Source of the DNA: Candidatus Moraniibacteriota bacterium
GTDB lineage: Bacteria > Patescibacteriota > Minisyncoccia > Moranbacterales > UBA11712
Assembly (NCBI GenBank): GCA_030679895.1
Contig: JAUXSN010000002.1
Location: forward strand, 1-36,419
Direction of reading: 5' to 3'
Length of the DNA stretch: 36,419 bases
Shown: positions 23,866 to 32,413 of the stretch, piece after piece
How positions within the stretch are numbered: the stretch's first letter is position 1
How the letters are laid out: every line of letters starts with the position of its first letter
The notes under the pieces: generated by a model
Seen by the model: the letters and a program-made list of their open reading frames with translations, nothing else
The model's database searches: none
Told to the model about the DNA's origin: nothing
Position numbers and translations under genes: made by a program

Positions 23866-24732
23866 ATGAGTAACTTTGGAAGATCCGCTGTTTATGGGGG
23901 GATTTATGCCAAAGATCAAAACGAAAATACTTGCGAAAAATGCGATATTAAAATTAATTGCCGTTTCCGCAAAATCTCGAGCCTTTTCGAAAAATCACTA
24001 GAAATCGCGATAAATTGCTGGGGGAAAACAAAAGAATTATCAAATACAAGTAAAAATAAGCTAAAAGGACATATTTGGGAAAAACAGGATCTCTACCTGC
24101 CTGTTTTGATTGCCGCTGTTATGTTGGCCTTAGTTTTCTTGTCAAAGACCGCTTTTTCCAAGACTCCCGATATAACAAATAATTTGCCGGTTGAAGACAA
24201 CTATAGGATGAAATTGATCGGAACGAATATAAATCCTGGAAAAACAAAGATCTGTTCTGCTGATAATCCTGAATATCAGAAATATCTTGAGAATAACAAA
24301 GGGGGGGAATCCGACGATAATGGCTTGAAAGAAGATGTGGCCGCCATCGTGAAAAACACTCCTATGGCAGCCATGGCCGAAGCCATTTCCCAAAAATCCC
24401 GGCCGGTCGCCGCTTTCATTGTGGGAATCGCTATGAAAGAAAGCAAATTCGGAGTATATTCTCCGAAGCTTGCCGGACGCGATTGCTTCAACTATTGGGG
24501 TTTCAAAGGTGGCGGGAAAACCACCTCGGGCGGATATTCTTGTTTCAGTTCCCCTGACGAAGCCGTCAATGCTGTTGGAAATAAAATCGAAAAAATGGTA
24601 GCCAAGGGCGTTCGAAGTCCCGCTCAAGCAATCTCCTGGAAGTGCGGAAGTTCTTGCGCCGGCCACGGCCAAGCCAACGTCCAGAAATGGATTTCGGATG
24701 TCGGAATAAACTTCTATAAAATCAATTCGTAA
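23866..24732 (+). CDS. Membrane-anchored lysozyme-like protein, paralog 2
   Basis: This 288-residue protein is a tandem paralog of the preceding gene. The C-terminal 105 residues match closely: AAFIVGIAMKESKFGVY, DCFNYWGFKG, GYSCF, WKCGSSCAGHG and WISDVGINFYKIN, with all four Cys kept. The N-terminal half is unrelated apart from layout: a cytoplasmic part with CEKCDIKINC, one helix (LPVLIAAVMLALVFLSK) and a linker. This suggests duplication of the enzymatic domain with free divergence of the cytoplasmic part. It has its own promoter and a 167-nt leader. A bidirectional terminator separates it from rpoD. Confidence 0.75.
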   Translation: MSNFGRSAVYGGIYAKDQNENTCEKCDIKINCRFRKISSLFEKSLEIAINCWGKTKELSNTSKNKLKGHIWEKQDLYLPVLIAAVMLALVFLSKTAFSKTPDITNNLPVEDNYRMKLIGTNINPGKTKICSADNPEYQKYLENNKGGESDDNGLKEDVAAIVKNTPMAAMAEAISQKSRPVAAFIVGIAMKESKFGVYSPKLAGRDCFNYWGFKGGGKTTSGGYSCFSSPDEAVNAVGNKIEKMVAKGVRSPAQAISWKCGSSCAGHGQANVQKWISDVGINFYKINS

Positions 24733-24741
24733 TAATCTTAC

Positions 24742-24773
24742 AAAAAAAGACCCCGCAGCGCGGGGTCTTTTTT
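24742..24773. terminator. Bidirectional terminator between paralog 2 and rpoD
   Basis: An 8-bp stem GACCCCGC / GCGGGGTC with an AGC loop is flanked by A7 and T6. It serves both convergent transcripts. Confidence 0.95.
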
Positions 24774-24790
24774 GTTATATATTGTATGAT

Positions 24791-26086
24791 CTAATAGTCC
24801 TTCAACTTTTCTATCAGTCCGCTTTCCCGTATCTTATCAAGCGCTTTCGCTTCGATCTGCCGGATTCTTTCTCGGGTGACGCCAAACTCGTGTCCCACTT
24901 CTTCAAGAGTATGCGTTACTCCGTCTTCAAGGCCAAAACGAATTTTAAGGATTTTCTGCTCGCGAGGCGTAAGATCTTTCAGAATTTCGTCCACGTGATC
25001 CGTCAGAAGCTTTCTGGCCGCCGACTGATGAGGCATTACGGTTTCCGTGTCTTCGATGAAATCCCCCAAAATACTGTCATCCTCGCTGTCGCCCACGGGC
25101 GTTTCGATGGAAACGGTTTCTTGGGATATTTTCATAATGTGCCGGACTTTGTCCACTTCGATTCCCATCTCGGCCGCGGTTTCTTCCGGCAGAGGATCGC
25201 GGCCCAACTCCTGCACCAGTCGCCGGGTGGCCTGGGTGTATTTGTTGATCGTCTCCACCATATGGACCGGGATGCGGATCGTTCTTGATTGGTCAGCGAG
25301 AGCTCTCGTGATGGCCTGCCTGATCCACCAGGTGGCATAAGTGGAAAATTTGTAGCCTTTCCGATAATCGAATTTCTCCACCGCCCGGAAAAGTCCGATG
25401 TTTCCTTCTTGGATCAGATCAAGAAGCGACAAATTTGTGCTTCGTCCGACATATTTTTTGGCAATGCTCACAACAAGGCGCAAATTAGCTTCGGTGAGTT
25501 TTTGTTTGGCCGCCAAATCCCCTTTTTCAATCCGCTTTGCCAGTGATACCTCTTCCTCCCCTTTGAGCAGCGGCACTCGCCCGATTTCCCGCAGATACAT
25601 CTGGACCGAATCCGAAGAAACATCGCCGAGATCGAGCGGAATATCGATATTTTCAACTTTTTTCTCTTTTTGCTCGGCTGCTTTTTCGATGTCTTCCTTC
25701 AGCACTTCGTCCGAGCTTATGATTTTTATGCCCTGGGCATCCAGCTTCTCATACAGTTTTTCAAGCGCGCTCAAATTTTTCTCCACTTCCGGAATGATAT
25801 GCAGAATTTCATCTTCGGTCACAAAACCTCTTTGCTTTCCCAGCCGGATGAATTCATCAGTCCGCTTCTTTTCTCTTTCTCCGCTAGGAGACAGTTTTTC
25901 CTCTTTTCCGGATTTTTCTTTACGAAGAATTTTCTTTTTCTGCTTTTCCTTTTTTTTCGCTTTCGCGGGCTTCACAACTTTCTTCTTTTTCTTTTGCGCG
26001 CGTTTTTTCAATGAAAAAGATTTTTTTCTTTTCCGACTGGCTTTCTTCACTACCGCTTTTTTCTTCTTTTTCTTTTTTCTAAGCAT
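24791..26086 (-). CDS. rpoD: Primary RNA polymerase sigma factor (sigma70)
   Basis: The 431-residue protein has region 1.2 ([16 protein letters not shown]), 2.1-2.4 ([52 protein letters not shown]), region 3 and 4.2 ([25 protein letters not shown]), all close to consensus for group 1 sigma. The promoters found here (TTGACA/TATAAT) agree with this. A region 1.1-like segment lies at about 80-125. The first 65 residues are odd: a tract made mostly of Lys and Arg. The gene begins 25 nt after dnaG, the classical macromolecular-synthesis arrangement. Confidence 0.96.
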   Translation of the reverse strand: MLRKKKKKKKAVVKKASRKRKKSFSLKKRAQKKKKKVVKPAKAKKKEKQKKKILRKEKSGKEEKLSPSGEREKKRTDEFIRLGKQRGFVTEDEILHIIPEVEKNLSALEKLYEKLDAQGIKIISSDEVLKEDIEKAAEQKEKKVENIDIPLDLGDVSSDSVQMYLREIGRVPLLKGEEEVSLAKRIEKGDLAAKQKLTEANLRLVVSIAKKYVGRSTNLSLLDLIQEGNIGLFRAVEKFDYRKGYKFSTYATWWIRQAITRALADQSRTIRIPVHMVETINKYTQATRRLVQELGRDPLPEETAAEMGIEVDKVRHIMKISQETVSIETPVGDSEDDSILGDFIEDTETVMPHQSAARKLLTDHVDEILKDLTPREQKILKIRFGLEDGVTHTLEEVGHEFGVTRERIRQIEAKALDKIRESGLIEKLKDY

Positions 26087-26111
26087 GACAATAAAAAGTT
26101 AACTAAAAAAA

Positions 26112-27971
26112 TTATATCTCTATTCCTGATGCTAAATTTTGGAATTCATTCACCAATATTTTGACCGCTTCCTTGTCGCCTGTTCTTTCGGCTTCTTTTA
26201 TATCTTGGGTGATCCTGACAATTTTTTCTTTTATGCGCGTTTTTTTCAGCCTTTCAAGACATGCCTTCAACTCCAGAGCCGGATCGAAGAAACGCTGGCC
26301 CTCCGTTCTGTTTTCCGCCTCCACTTCTGCTTCGAGAATAGTCTCTTCAATAAACTTAACCAATTTATAATCGGAAAAAGAGCTTTTGATTTTAGCTGGG
26401 TCATAATCCCCTTTTTCTTTTTTTATCGCCTCAAGAATGCTTTTTTCTTCTTTTTCGAAAAAATAATCCGGTCTTATTTTTTCTAGTTGCCGCCGGCCTT
26501 CTTTTGGGAAAGCGAGGAGAAGGCCGATGATCCTTTTTTCGTGAGAATAGCCCTTTTTTTCTTGTTTTTTCTCTACTTCCCGCGAACCGGTTTTCGTTTC
26601 TCTTGTTTCTTTTTTGGACTGTTCCAGCACGTTTGCGAGGATTTTTTCTTCGGTGCCCAGTTTTTCCGCTAAAACCTTAAGCCAGTGGGATTGCTCGACC
26701 GGGCTCGAAATATCCTTGATCACATTCAGAAGCTCTTTGGCAATTTTTTTCTTTCCTAGCGGATCTTTCGAATCGTGCCGTGAAAATATGTCTTCGAAAT
26801 AATACTCAATCAGCCCCCTGGCCTCCAAAACGGATTTTCTCCAAATTTCTTTATTTTCTCGGATAATATCGGCTGCGTCTTTCCCGCTGGGCAGCAAGAC
26901 TATTCTAACATCTAAATCGTTCTCAAGACAAACGCGGGCGCTTTTTTTCGCCGCCGCTTGCCCCGCCGAATCCATATCAAAGGCCATCTTGAGATTTTCC
27001 GTGTAGCGTTTGATTATTTTTATCTGCTCGAATGTCAAGGCTGTTCCGGAAACCGCGACTGTATTCGGAAAACCGGCTTGAGAAGAAGCGATGACATCCA
27101 TATTCCCTTCGACAAGAATGATTTCGTCTTTTTTCCTTATTTCCGTCTTGGCCAGATGCAGCCCGTAAAGAGTCTTGCTTTTGTCGTAGAGTTCCGATTG
27201 GGGCGTATTGATATACTTGGCGTTTTTTTCGTCGCCTCCCGGAGCCACGCGGGCCGAAAAACCAACGACTCGCCCCATCACGTCAAGGATCGGAAACATG
27301 ATGCGGTCCCTGAATCTGTCATAACAACGATCAGCAGTCAGTGACCAGTGACCAGTATTGTTATTTAAATCTTTTCCAATTTTATTGTTCACTGTTCGTT
27401 GTCCACTGTTCACTGATTTTTCAACCAGCAATCCGGTTTTAGAAATATCGGCAATATTATAATTCTTCTTCAATAAAAATTCCAGAATATTCCGCCAGCC
27501 CTCTGGCGCGTAGCCGAGGCGGAATTTTCTCATTGTTTCGTCCGTCAAGCCTCGTTCGCGCAGATATTTCAGAATTTTTTCCTTTCCCGTTCCCTCCCAA
27601 AGATTTTTCTCGTACCATTTGGCGGCCAGTTCCAGAATCTTATAGAGTTTCGGCTTAACGCTGTCTTCCTTCTTTTTTGTCCCTTCATATTTTTTGAGTT
27701 GAACTCCCGCTTTTTGAGCCAGCTGTTCAAGAGCTTCCCGAAACCCGATGCCTTCCATTTCCATCACAAAGGAAAAAGCGTCCCCGCCCTTGCCGCACCC
27801 GAAACAGTGCCAGCTCCGGCGCTCTTCGCTTGCTATGAAAGAAGGGCTTTTTTCATTATGAAAAGGACAGAGCGCTTTCCAATTGCTCCCCGCTTTCGTG
27901 AGCCGGATGTACTCACCGATGAGTTCGACAATATTTACCCGGCTTTTTACCTCTTCGACATCGGAATTCAT
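26112..27971 (-). CDS. dnaG: DNA primase with an in-frame repeat-derived insert
   Basis: DnaG makes RNA primers at the replication fork. The N-terminal CHC2 zinc finger is CPFH...WHCFGCG. The catalytic core includes YDRFRDRIMFPI, VVGFSAR and the Toprim parts LVEGNMDVIA and AFDMDSAG. I use ATG 27971 and not the TTG at 28001, because the codons between overlap an extended -10 (TGGTATTAT). The protein is then 619 residues. Just before YDRFR, about 30 residues (VNSGQRTVNNKIGKDLNNNT...) are encoded by an inverted-repeat DNA element and are not expected in the family. rpoD follows 25 nt downstream. Confidence 0.95.
   Translation of the reverse strand: MNSDVEEVKSRVNIVELIGEYIRLTKAGSNWKALCPFHNEKSPSFIASEERRSWHCFGCGKGGDAFSFVMEMEGIGFREALEQLAQKAGVQLKKYEGTKKKEDSVKPKLYKILELAAKWYEKNLWEGTGKEKILKYLRERGLTDETMRKFRLGYAPEGWRNILEFLLKKNYNIADISKTGLLVEKSVNSGQRTVNNKIGKDLNNNTGHWSLTADRCYDRFRDRIMFPILDVMGRVVGFSARVAPGGDEKNAKYINTPQSELYDKSKTLYGLHLAKTEIRKKDEIILVEGNMDVIASSQAGFPNTVAVSGTALTFEQIKIIKRYTENLKMAFDMDSAGQAAAKKSARVCLENDLDVRIVLLPSGKDAADIIRENKEIWRKSVLEARGLIEYYFEDIFSRHDSKDPLGKKKIAKELLNVIKDISSPVEQSHWLKVLAEKLGTEEKILANVLEQSKKETRETKTGSREVEKKQEKKGYSHEKRIIGLLLAFPKEGRRQLEKIRPDYFFEKEEKSILEAIKKEKGDYDPAKIKSSFSDYKLVKFIEETILEAEVEAENRTEGQRFFDPALELKACLERLKKTRIKEKIVRITQDIKEAERTGDKEAVKILVNEFQNLASGIEI
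27331..27416. repeat. Inverted-repeat element inside dnaG
   Basis: Coding-strand left arm TCAGTGAACAGTGGACA is nearly the reverse complement of right arm TGGTCACTGGTCACTGA, with an AT-rich centre. Each arm is itself built of short CAGTGA-type repeats. The reading frame stays open through it. Confidence 0.75.
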
Positions 27972-27991
27972 CAGGTAAGGGTTGTTTATTA

Positions 27992-28000
27992 ATAATACCA
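27992..28000 (-). promoter_or_regulatory. Extended -10 of the dnaG-rpoD operon
   Basis: The minus strand reads TGGTATTAT, a TGn extension on TATTAT, about 20 nt before the ATG at 27971. This argues against the TTG start in the ORF track. Confidence 0.5.
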
Positions 28001-28067
28001 AGCCAACGGCGAAAATATTTCGCTGATTGAAGCAATGAAGTTTTTTCAGTTTGTGTTTAGTTTTTTT

Positions 28068-28349
28068 CTAGACGAGAATGAGCGACTTGGCCGTAATTCC
28101 GTAAAGCTGATCCAGATCCTTTGTGATCCGGTTCAGGTCTTTGGCGGAGGCCTCGATCGCCACCGTAATCATGGCGGTGCAATGCTCAATGCAATGCCGC
28201 TGGACATTGACGCCGAGCCTCGCCAGGATCAAGTGCCCGCTTTCCGTGAGAATCCGGTTCACTTCCGGCGAGTGCATCTGCCGGTCCTTCACCAGAATGG
28301 TAATCGTGGCCAGATGTAATTTTGGTTTTATTGCGTTTTTTTCAGGCAT
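28068..28349 (-). CDS. TM1266-like ACT-fold small protein
   Basis: The 93-residue protein has one ACT-like alpha/beta domain: HLATITILVKDRQMHSPEVNRILTESGHLILARLGV, then HCIEHCTAMITVAIEASAKDLNRITKDLDQLYGITAKSLIL. This matches the TM1266 family, often labelled iron-only hydrogenase system regulator, in length and in the pattern V-x-D-R...NxIL...G..I..R.G. No hydrogenase gene is in the window, so that label should not be taken as function. Here it may be a ligand-binding or DNA-binding homodimer of unknown role. It lies upstream of dnaG in the same direction, across about 95 nt that include the dnaG promoter. Confidence 0.7.
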   Translation of the reverse strand: MPEKNAIKPKLHLATITILVKDRQMHSPEVNRILTESGHLILARLGVNVQRHCIEHCTAMITVAIEASAKDLNRITKDLDQLYGITAKSLILV

Positions 28350-28429
28350 AAAGCTGTTTCTTTAGCTAATCATAGCTTAACGGAAGATCTTGTTTTTGTA
28401 TAGTTTTCGGTTTTTTTCTTTTTGGCAGT

Positions 28430-29002
28430 TCATTTTTTGAATAATAAGTTGTAAAATTCATTCCGGTATTTTTTATCAAAACGAGCTCGGAGAAGAGAGC
28501 TTTTTATTTCCCCTTCATAAAAATCCGGATTCTCGGAAAGCGTCAGAAGTTCATTGAAAGCTACCAGTCTAGTTTTTATTTTTTCTCCCGCGTCCGGCTG
28601 GGGTGGCTGCTTGAAATAGCAATCGCGGGCGATATAGGTATAAATTGTCCAGATCATTTTCCCGCTTGGATTTTGTTCTTTCCAAAGCGCCCAGTCTTTT
28701 GACGCGTATCCTGTTTCTTCAAGAAGCTCTCGTTTCGCCGCCGCAAGCGGCCTTTCTCCCTCATCGATCCGCCCGCCGGCAATTGTTGTTTTATCTGTTT
28801 TCCAGTTCGGCTGCCTTTGTTTCAAGATCAAAATCTTGTCCCCGATGACCGGAATCACGTTGACGGTGTCGGGACGGCGCAATTTTTCAAAAATTTCAAC
28901 CGAACCGTCAAACATTTTCTGCTTCCACTGCCAGACGTCAAAAATAACGCCCTTAAAAACGCGCTTGGCATTGGCCGGAAGATTTTTTCTGTTTTTAGGC
29001 AT
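28430..29002 (-). CDS. Nudix hydrolase, ADP-ribose pyrophosphatase-like
   Basis: The 190-residue protein carries a complete Nudix box, GGRIDEGERPLAAAKRELLEETGY. The preceding VNVIPVIGDKILILKQRQPN strand pair and the N-terminal FKGVIFDVWQWKQKMFDGS resemble ADP-ribose/NDP-sugar pyrophosphatases, which have an N-terminal beta domain for dimerisation. The substrate is not certain. It has its own short upstream gap and no clear operon partner; the GT39 gene upstream ends in a terminator. Confidence 0.88.
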   Translation of the reverse strand: MPKNRKNLPANAKRVFKGVIFDVWQWKQKMFDGSVEIFEKLRRPDTVNVIPVIGDKILILKQRQPNWKTDKTTIAGGRIDEGERPLAAAKRELLEETGYASKDWALWKEQNPSGKMIWTIYTYIARDCYFKQPPQPDAGEKIKTRLVAFNELLTLSENPDFYEGEIKSSLLRARFDKKYRNEFYNLLFKK

Positions 29003-29071
29003 ATTTTAAGGCTTTATTTAGACAGTTTCTAAAATCTAACGCCCAAAAAGAAAAAGATACTTTTACTAAAT

Positions 29072-29092
29072 CCAAAAATCCGGAGTCCGGAT
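29072..29092 (-). terminator. Terminator after the GT39 gene
   Basis: In the minus-strand RNA, ATCCGG-ACT-CCGGAT runs into TTTTT, 9 nt past the stop codon. Confidence 0.75.
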
Positions 29093-29101
29093 ATAGAAAG
29101 A

Positions 29102-30811
29102 CTATTTTATCCGTATCGTCGCGAAGTCCGTTCCAAAACCCGGCTGGGGATCTATTTTTTCAAAATTTGCCCCGGGAAAAGCTGTTTCGATTCTCGCCAT
29201 CAGGTCATCATCATACCCCATCAGGATTATTTGCGAAGGTTTTTTTATCGCGCTCGGATCAAAATCGGGCTTTACGTAAAAAATATTGGCTGTTTTGCCG
29301 TAGGTAAAAAGTTTGATCACTTGGGCGGAAACAGGAAGGCCGTCTTCCGTTTCTTTTCCTCCTCCGTTTGTCACCACGTATTTCGAGAGACCAACCGGCA
29401 GATTATTGATATACTTGGCCATATTCATAAAATTCTGGTTGAAAGCCTGATGGGACTCTTCGCTCTGTCCCCAGTCCACAAAATACATTTTTGTGGACAG
29501 CAATCCGCTGCCGATGATCGCAACGGTTAAAAGGGCATAAACCGCTTTTTTAAATTTCGCTTTCCGATAGCGCCCGGCCCATTTGAATGCGGCTTCGATG
29601 GAAAATACCGCGATCAGTAGCGCGGCCGGCATGCTCCCGATACTTCTAAGGGCGTGCGGGATTCCTTCATAAGTCATCGCCGCCGGAAGAAGCATCACAA
29701 AAAACCAGGAAAGAAGAAGCGAAACCAGAATCAGGCGCTCGCTTCGTTCACCGCTCTTGATCCGGCGATAGAGAAGATAAAAAAATTCATAGATGGAATA
29801 AAACAGGCCGGCGAGGAAAAACATTCCGATAATTATGGGGAGTTCCGGCTGTGTGGGCAGATTTTGCCGCCAATTCTGATCGCCGTAGAAATTGAACTCG
29901 GCTAAGGTCTTTCCGAAACTGGCGCCGATCGTCAGAAGCAAGTGCCCTCCATTCACTGCCGGATTGAACACCGACACCTCTCCGGTGCGGGAGGTGAAAA
30001 GTTCGGGGTGGATCGCGAAATTCACGAGCATAGGAAGCGCCACGAGAATCATAGCGAAAGAAAAAGCGGCGATTTCTTTCCAATGGGTCGCCAAAAATCT
30101 TTTCCGGCTGATGATAAACGCAGCCAGAAGAACAATCAGGATTAAGGGAGCGATGCGAAAAGCGATATAGGTATAAGTCCCCAGTCCGAAGAACATCCCG
30201 GCAATGGCATAATCGATAATTTTCTTTTTTTGGATCCCCCGGATGAGGAAAAAGATCGTGAAGACCAAAACAAAGGGCAGGAGACTAGCCCGAAAAGAAA
30301 TGCGGCTGAAATTGATGGCCCAAAAAGTCGTGGCCGTCAAAAATCCGGCGATGAGACCGGCTCTCCGGCTCCGGAACAGTTCCTCGCCGAGAAGTATCAT
30401 CCCCAGAACCGTCAAAGTTCCCGCCAGAACCGACCACATCTTGAGCGTAACCACGCTCACGCCAAAAAGGGTGAATCCTAGGGCGATGAGATTCATGAAA
30501 AGGCCTTCGCGCCCGTTGTTGTTAGTATAAAAAAGCTTCCAATGATGACTGGCGTTGGCAGTGAGAGCGTCCGTTCCATTGACGGCTTCATCCGGATAAA
30601 CACCGGCCGGAATGGAGCTCAAGTGATAGGTTCTGATGAAAAAAGCCAAAAGGACAATGAACAGTCCCAGAATGAAGAAAGTTTTGCGGCTTAGGGTTTT
30701 TTCGTCATCGGGCTTGTCTTTCAGGAAACCGAATGATTCATTCGTGGCAGATTTTTTTTGACTGCTTTTTTTCCCTCGTGAACCGGATTTTGACTTTAAT
30801 GATTTAGCCAT
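29102..30811 (-). CDS. Glycosyltransferase family 39-type membrane protein
   Basis: The 569-residue protein has about 10 or more hydrophobic helices and a large C-terminal extracytoplasmic part, the form of GT39/ArnT/PMT-like enzymes that use lipid-linked sugars. The first loop, after the first helix, reads YHLSSIPAGVYPDEAVNGTDAL, with the acidic PDE pair typical of the catalytic site. NNNGREGLFMNLIALGFTLFG matches the family's next motif. A Lys/Ser-rich cytoplasmic N terminus of about 45 residues precedes the first helix. The acceptor cannot be inferred; protein or surface polymer glycosylation is likely. It is single, between a terminator and a 175-nt gap with two hairpins. Confidence 0.85.
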   Translation of the reverse strand: MAKSLKSKSGSRGKKSSQKKSATNESFGFLKDKPDDEKTLSRKTFFILGLFIVLLAFFIRTYHLSSIPAGVYPDEAVNGTDALTANASHHWKLFYTNNNGREGLFMNLIALGFTLFGVSVVTLKMWSVLAGTLTVLGMILLGEELFRSRRAGLIAGFLTATTFWAINFSRISFRASLLPFVLVFTIFFLIRGIQKKKIIDYAIAGMFFGLGTYTYIAFRIAPLILIVLLAAFIISRKRFLATHWKEIAAFSFAMILVALPMLVNFAIHPELFTSRTGEVSVFNPAVNGGHLLLTIGASFGKTLAEFNFYGDQNWRQNLPTQPELPIIIGMFFLAGLFYSIYEFFYLLYRRIKSGERSERLILVSLLLSWFFVMLLPAAMTYEGIPHALRSIGSMPAALLIAVFSIEAAFKWAGRYRKAKFKKAVYALLTVAIIGSGLLSTKMYFVDWGQSEESHQAFNQNFMNMAKYINNLPVGLSKYVVTNGGGKETEDGLPVSAQVIKLFTYGKTANIFYVKPDFDPSAIKKPSQIILMGYDDDLMARIETAFPGANFEKIDPQPGFGTDFATIRIK

Positions 30812-30906
30812 GTTTTTTGTTTTAAATTTTCAGTTTTATGTTTTTATAATAATATACTCGCCGCTAATTCACAAAGGCGTGAATAATAGTTTGTGATATC
30901 CTAATT

Positions 30907-30980
30907 TTCCCTAACATTAAATGTTAGGGAATTTTTTTCGCGGGCTTTTTAATCTATTCCTAATCTCGTAGATTAGGAAT
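30907..30980. repeat. Two strong hairpins in the GT39-ahcY gap
   Basis: TTCCCTAACAT / ATGTTAGGGAA (30907-30931, TAA loop) and ATTCCTAATCT / AGATTAGGAAT (30956-30980, CGT loop). The T-run after the first is on the plus strand, where no gene is being read, so neither is a normal terminator for ahcY. The second lies 5 nt past the ahcY stop. Confidence 0.65.
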
Positions 30981-30985
30981 TTTGA

Positions 30986-32392
30986 TTAATACCGGTAAAA
31001 ATCCGGTTTGAAGGGTCCTGATTCGGAAATTCCGAGATATTCCGCTTGTTCCTTAGTGAGCGTCGAGAGCTTTACACCAATTTTTCCGAGGTGGAGGCAG
31101 GCCACTTCTTCGTCAAGTTTTTTGGGAAGAATATGAACGCCGATGGGGTATTTTTTCGTCCAAAGTTCCAATTGGGCAAGAACTTGATTGGAAAAACTGC
31201 TGCTCATCACAAAACTGGGATGTCCGGTCGCGCAACCAAGGTTCATAAGACGCCCTTCGGCGAGAATATATATTTCGTTTCCACCAGGAAAAATATATTT
31301 GTCCACTTGGGGCTTGATGTTCACTTTTTTGACGCCCTTCGCGCTGTCGAGCTTTTCCATTTGAATTTCGTTATCAAAGTGGCCGATGTTCGCGACAATC
31401 GCCTGATTTTTCATTTTTTTCATGTGGTCATATGTAACAACGTGCCGATTGCCGGTCGCGGTGATATAGATATCGGCTCTTCCCAGAGTATCCTCGATAG
31501 TCGTGACTTCATACCCCTCCATCGCCGCCTGAAGAGCGCAAATCGGATCAATTTCCGTGATGATCACCCGCGCGCCTTGCCCGCGGAGCGCTTGCGCGCA
31601 ACCTTTTCCCACTTCGCCGTATCCGCAAACCACCGCTGTTTTCCCTCCCAGCATTACATCCATCGCTCGGTTGAGCCCGTCGATGACTGAATGCCGGCAT
31701 CCGTAAATATTGTCGAATTTGCTTTTGGTCACCGAATCATTGACGTTGATCGCCGGAAATAATAATTTTCCTTGTTCAAAGCGTTGATAGAGCCGGTGCA
31801 CGCCGGTCGTCGTTTCTTCGGAAACGCCTTTGATTTTTTTCGAAACGTTTTCCCAACGCTTCGGTTTTTTTTGAAATTCTTTTTTTAGGATCTTAATCAA
31901 TTCCTGAAAATCTTTTTCGGATCGGCTATAATCTTTTTTTAGCAGTTCCGGATTTTTTTCTATTTCCGCCCCGAGATGAACCATCAGCGTCGCGTCCCCT
32001 CCGTCATCGACAATAAGGTCCGGACCTTCTCCGTTTCCGAAGTCCAGCGTTTTCTCAAGACACCACCAGTATTCTTCAAGAGTTTCGCCTTTCCAGGCAA
32101 AAACGGGAATGCCGGCCTTGGCGACAGCCGCCGCCGCATGGTCTTGCGTGGAAAAAATATTGCAGCTCGACCAGCGCACCTCGGCGCCAAGGGCCGCAAG
32201 GGTTTCGATAAGCACCGCGGTCTGGATCGTCATATGGAGCGACCCCGCTATTTTCGCATTCTTAAAGGGTTTTTTACTTGCATATTTTTTCCGAATTGCC
32301 ATCAGCCCCGGCATTTCCTTTTCGGCAATCTTGATTTCCTTTCGGCCCCACTCGGCGAGTTTAATGTCTGCCACTTTGTAATCTGTTTTCAT
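30986..32392 (-). CDS. ahcY: Adenosylhomocysteinase
   Basis: AhcY reversibly splits S-adenosylhomocysteine into homocysteine and adenosine, using tightly bound NAD. Family motifs are [13 protein letters not shown] and the [15 protein letters not shown] loop near the N terminus, [17 protein letters not shown] in the middle, the Rossmann [29 protein letters not shown], and the C-terminal [13 protein letters not shown]...[10 protein letters not shown], which ends with the KPxxYRY signature. At 468 residues it is normal for a bacterial enzyme. A PfkB-type kinase with adenosine-kinase-like features lies 21 nt upstream, so the adenosine made here can be phosphorylated to AMP. Confidence 0.96.
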   Translation of the reverse strand: MKTDYKVADIKLAEWGRKEIKIAEKEMPGLMAIRKKYASKKPFKNAKIAGSLHMTIQTAVLIETLAALGAEVRWSSCNIFSTQDHAAAAVAKAGIPVFAWKGETLEEYWWCLEKTLDFGNGEGPDLIVDDGGDATLMVHLGAEIEKNPELLKKDYSRSEKDFQELIKILKKEFQKKPKRWENVSKKIKGVSEETTTGVHRLYQRFEQGKLLFPAINVNDSVTKSKFDNIYGCRHSVIDGLNRAMDVMLGGKTAVVCGYGEVGKGCAQALRGQGARVIITEIDPICALQAAMEGYEVTTIEDTLGRADIYITATGNRHVVTYDHMKKMKNQAIVANIGHFDNEIQMEKLDSAKGVKKVNIKPQVDKYIFPGGNEIYILAEGRLMNLGCATGHPSFVMSSSFSNQVLAQLELWTKKYPIGVHILPKKLDEEVACLHLGKIGVKLSTLTKEQAEYLGISESGPFKPDFYRY

Positions 32393-32413
32393 TAATTTAA
32401 AAAATTTAATAAT

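Noticed and set aside
25398-26102. Plus-strand ORF rich in Phe and Ser (234 residues)
   Set aside because: It arises from the Lys-rich coding sequence of rpoD read on the other strand.
27361-27416. CRISPR-like short repeats in dnaG
   Set aside because: The CAGTGA units are very short, irregularly spaced and arranged as inverted arms, without repeat-spacer structure or cas genes.
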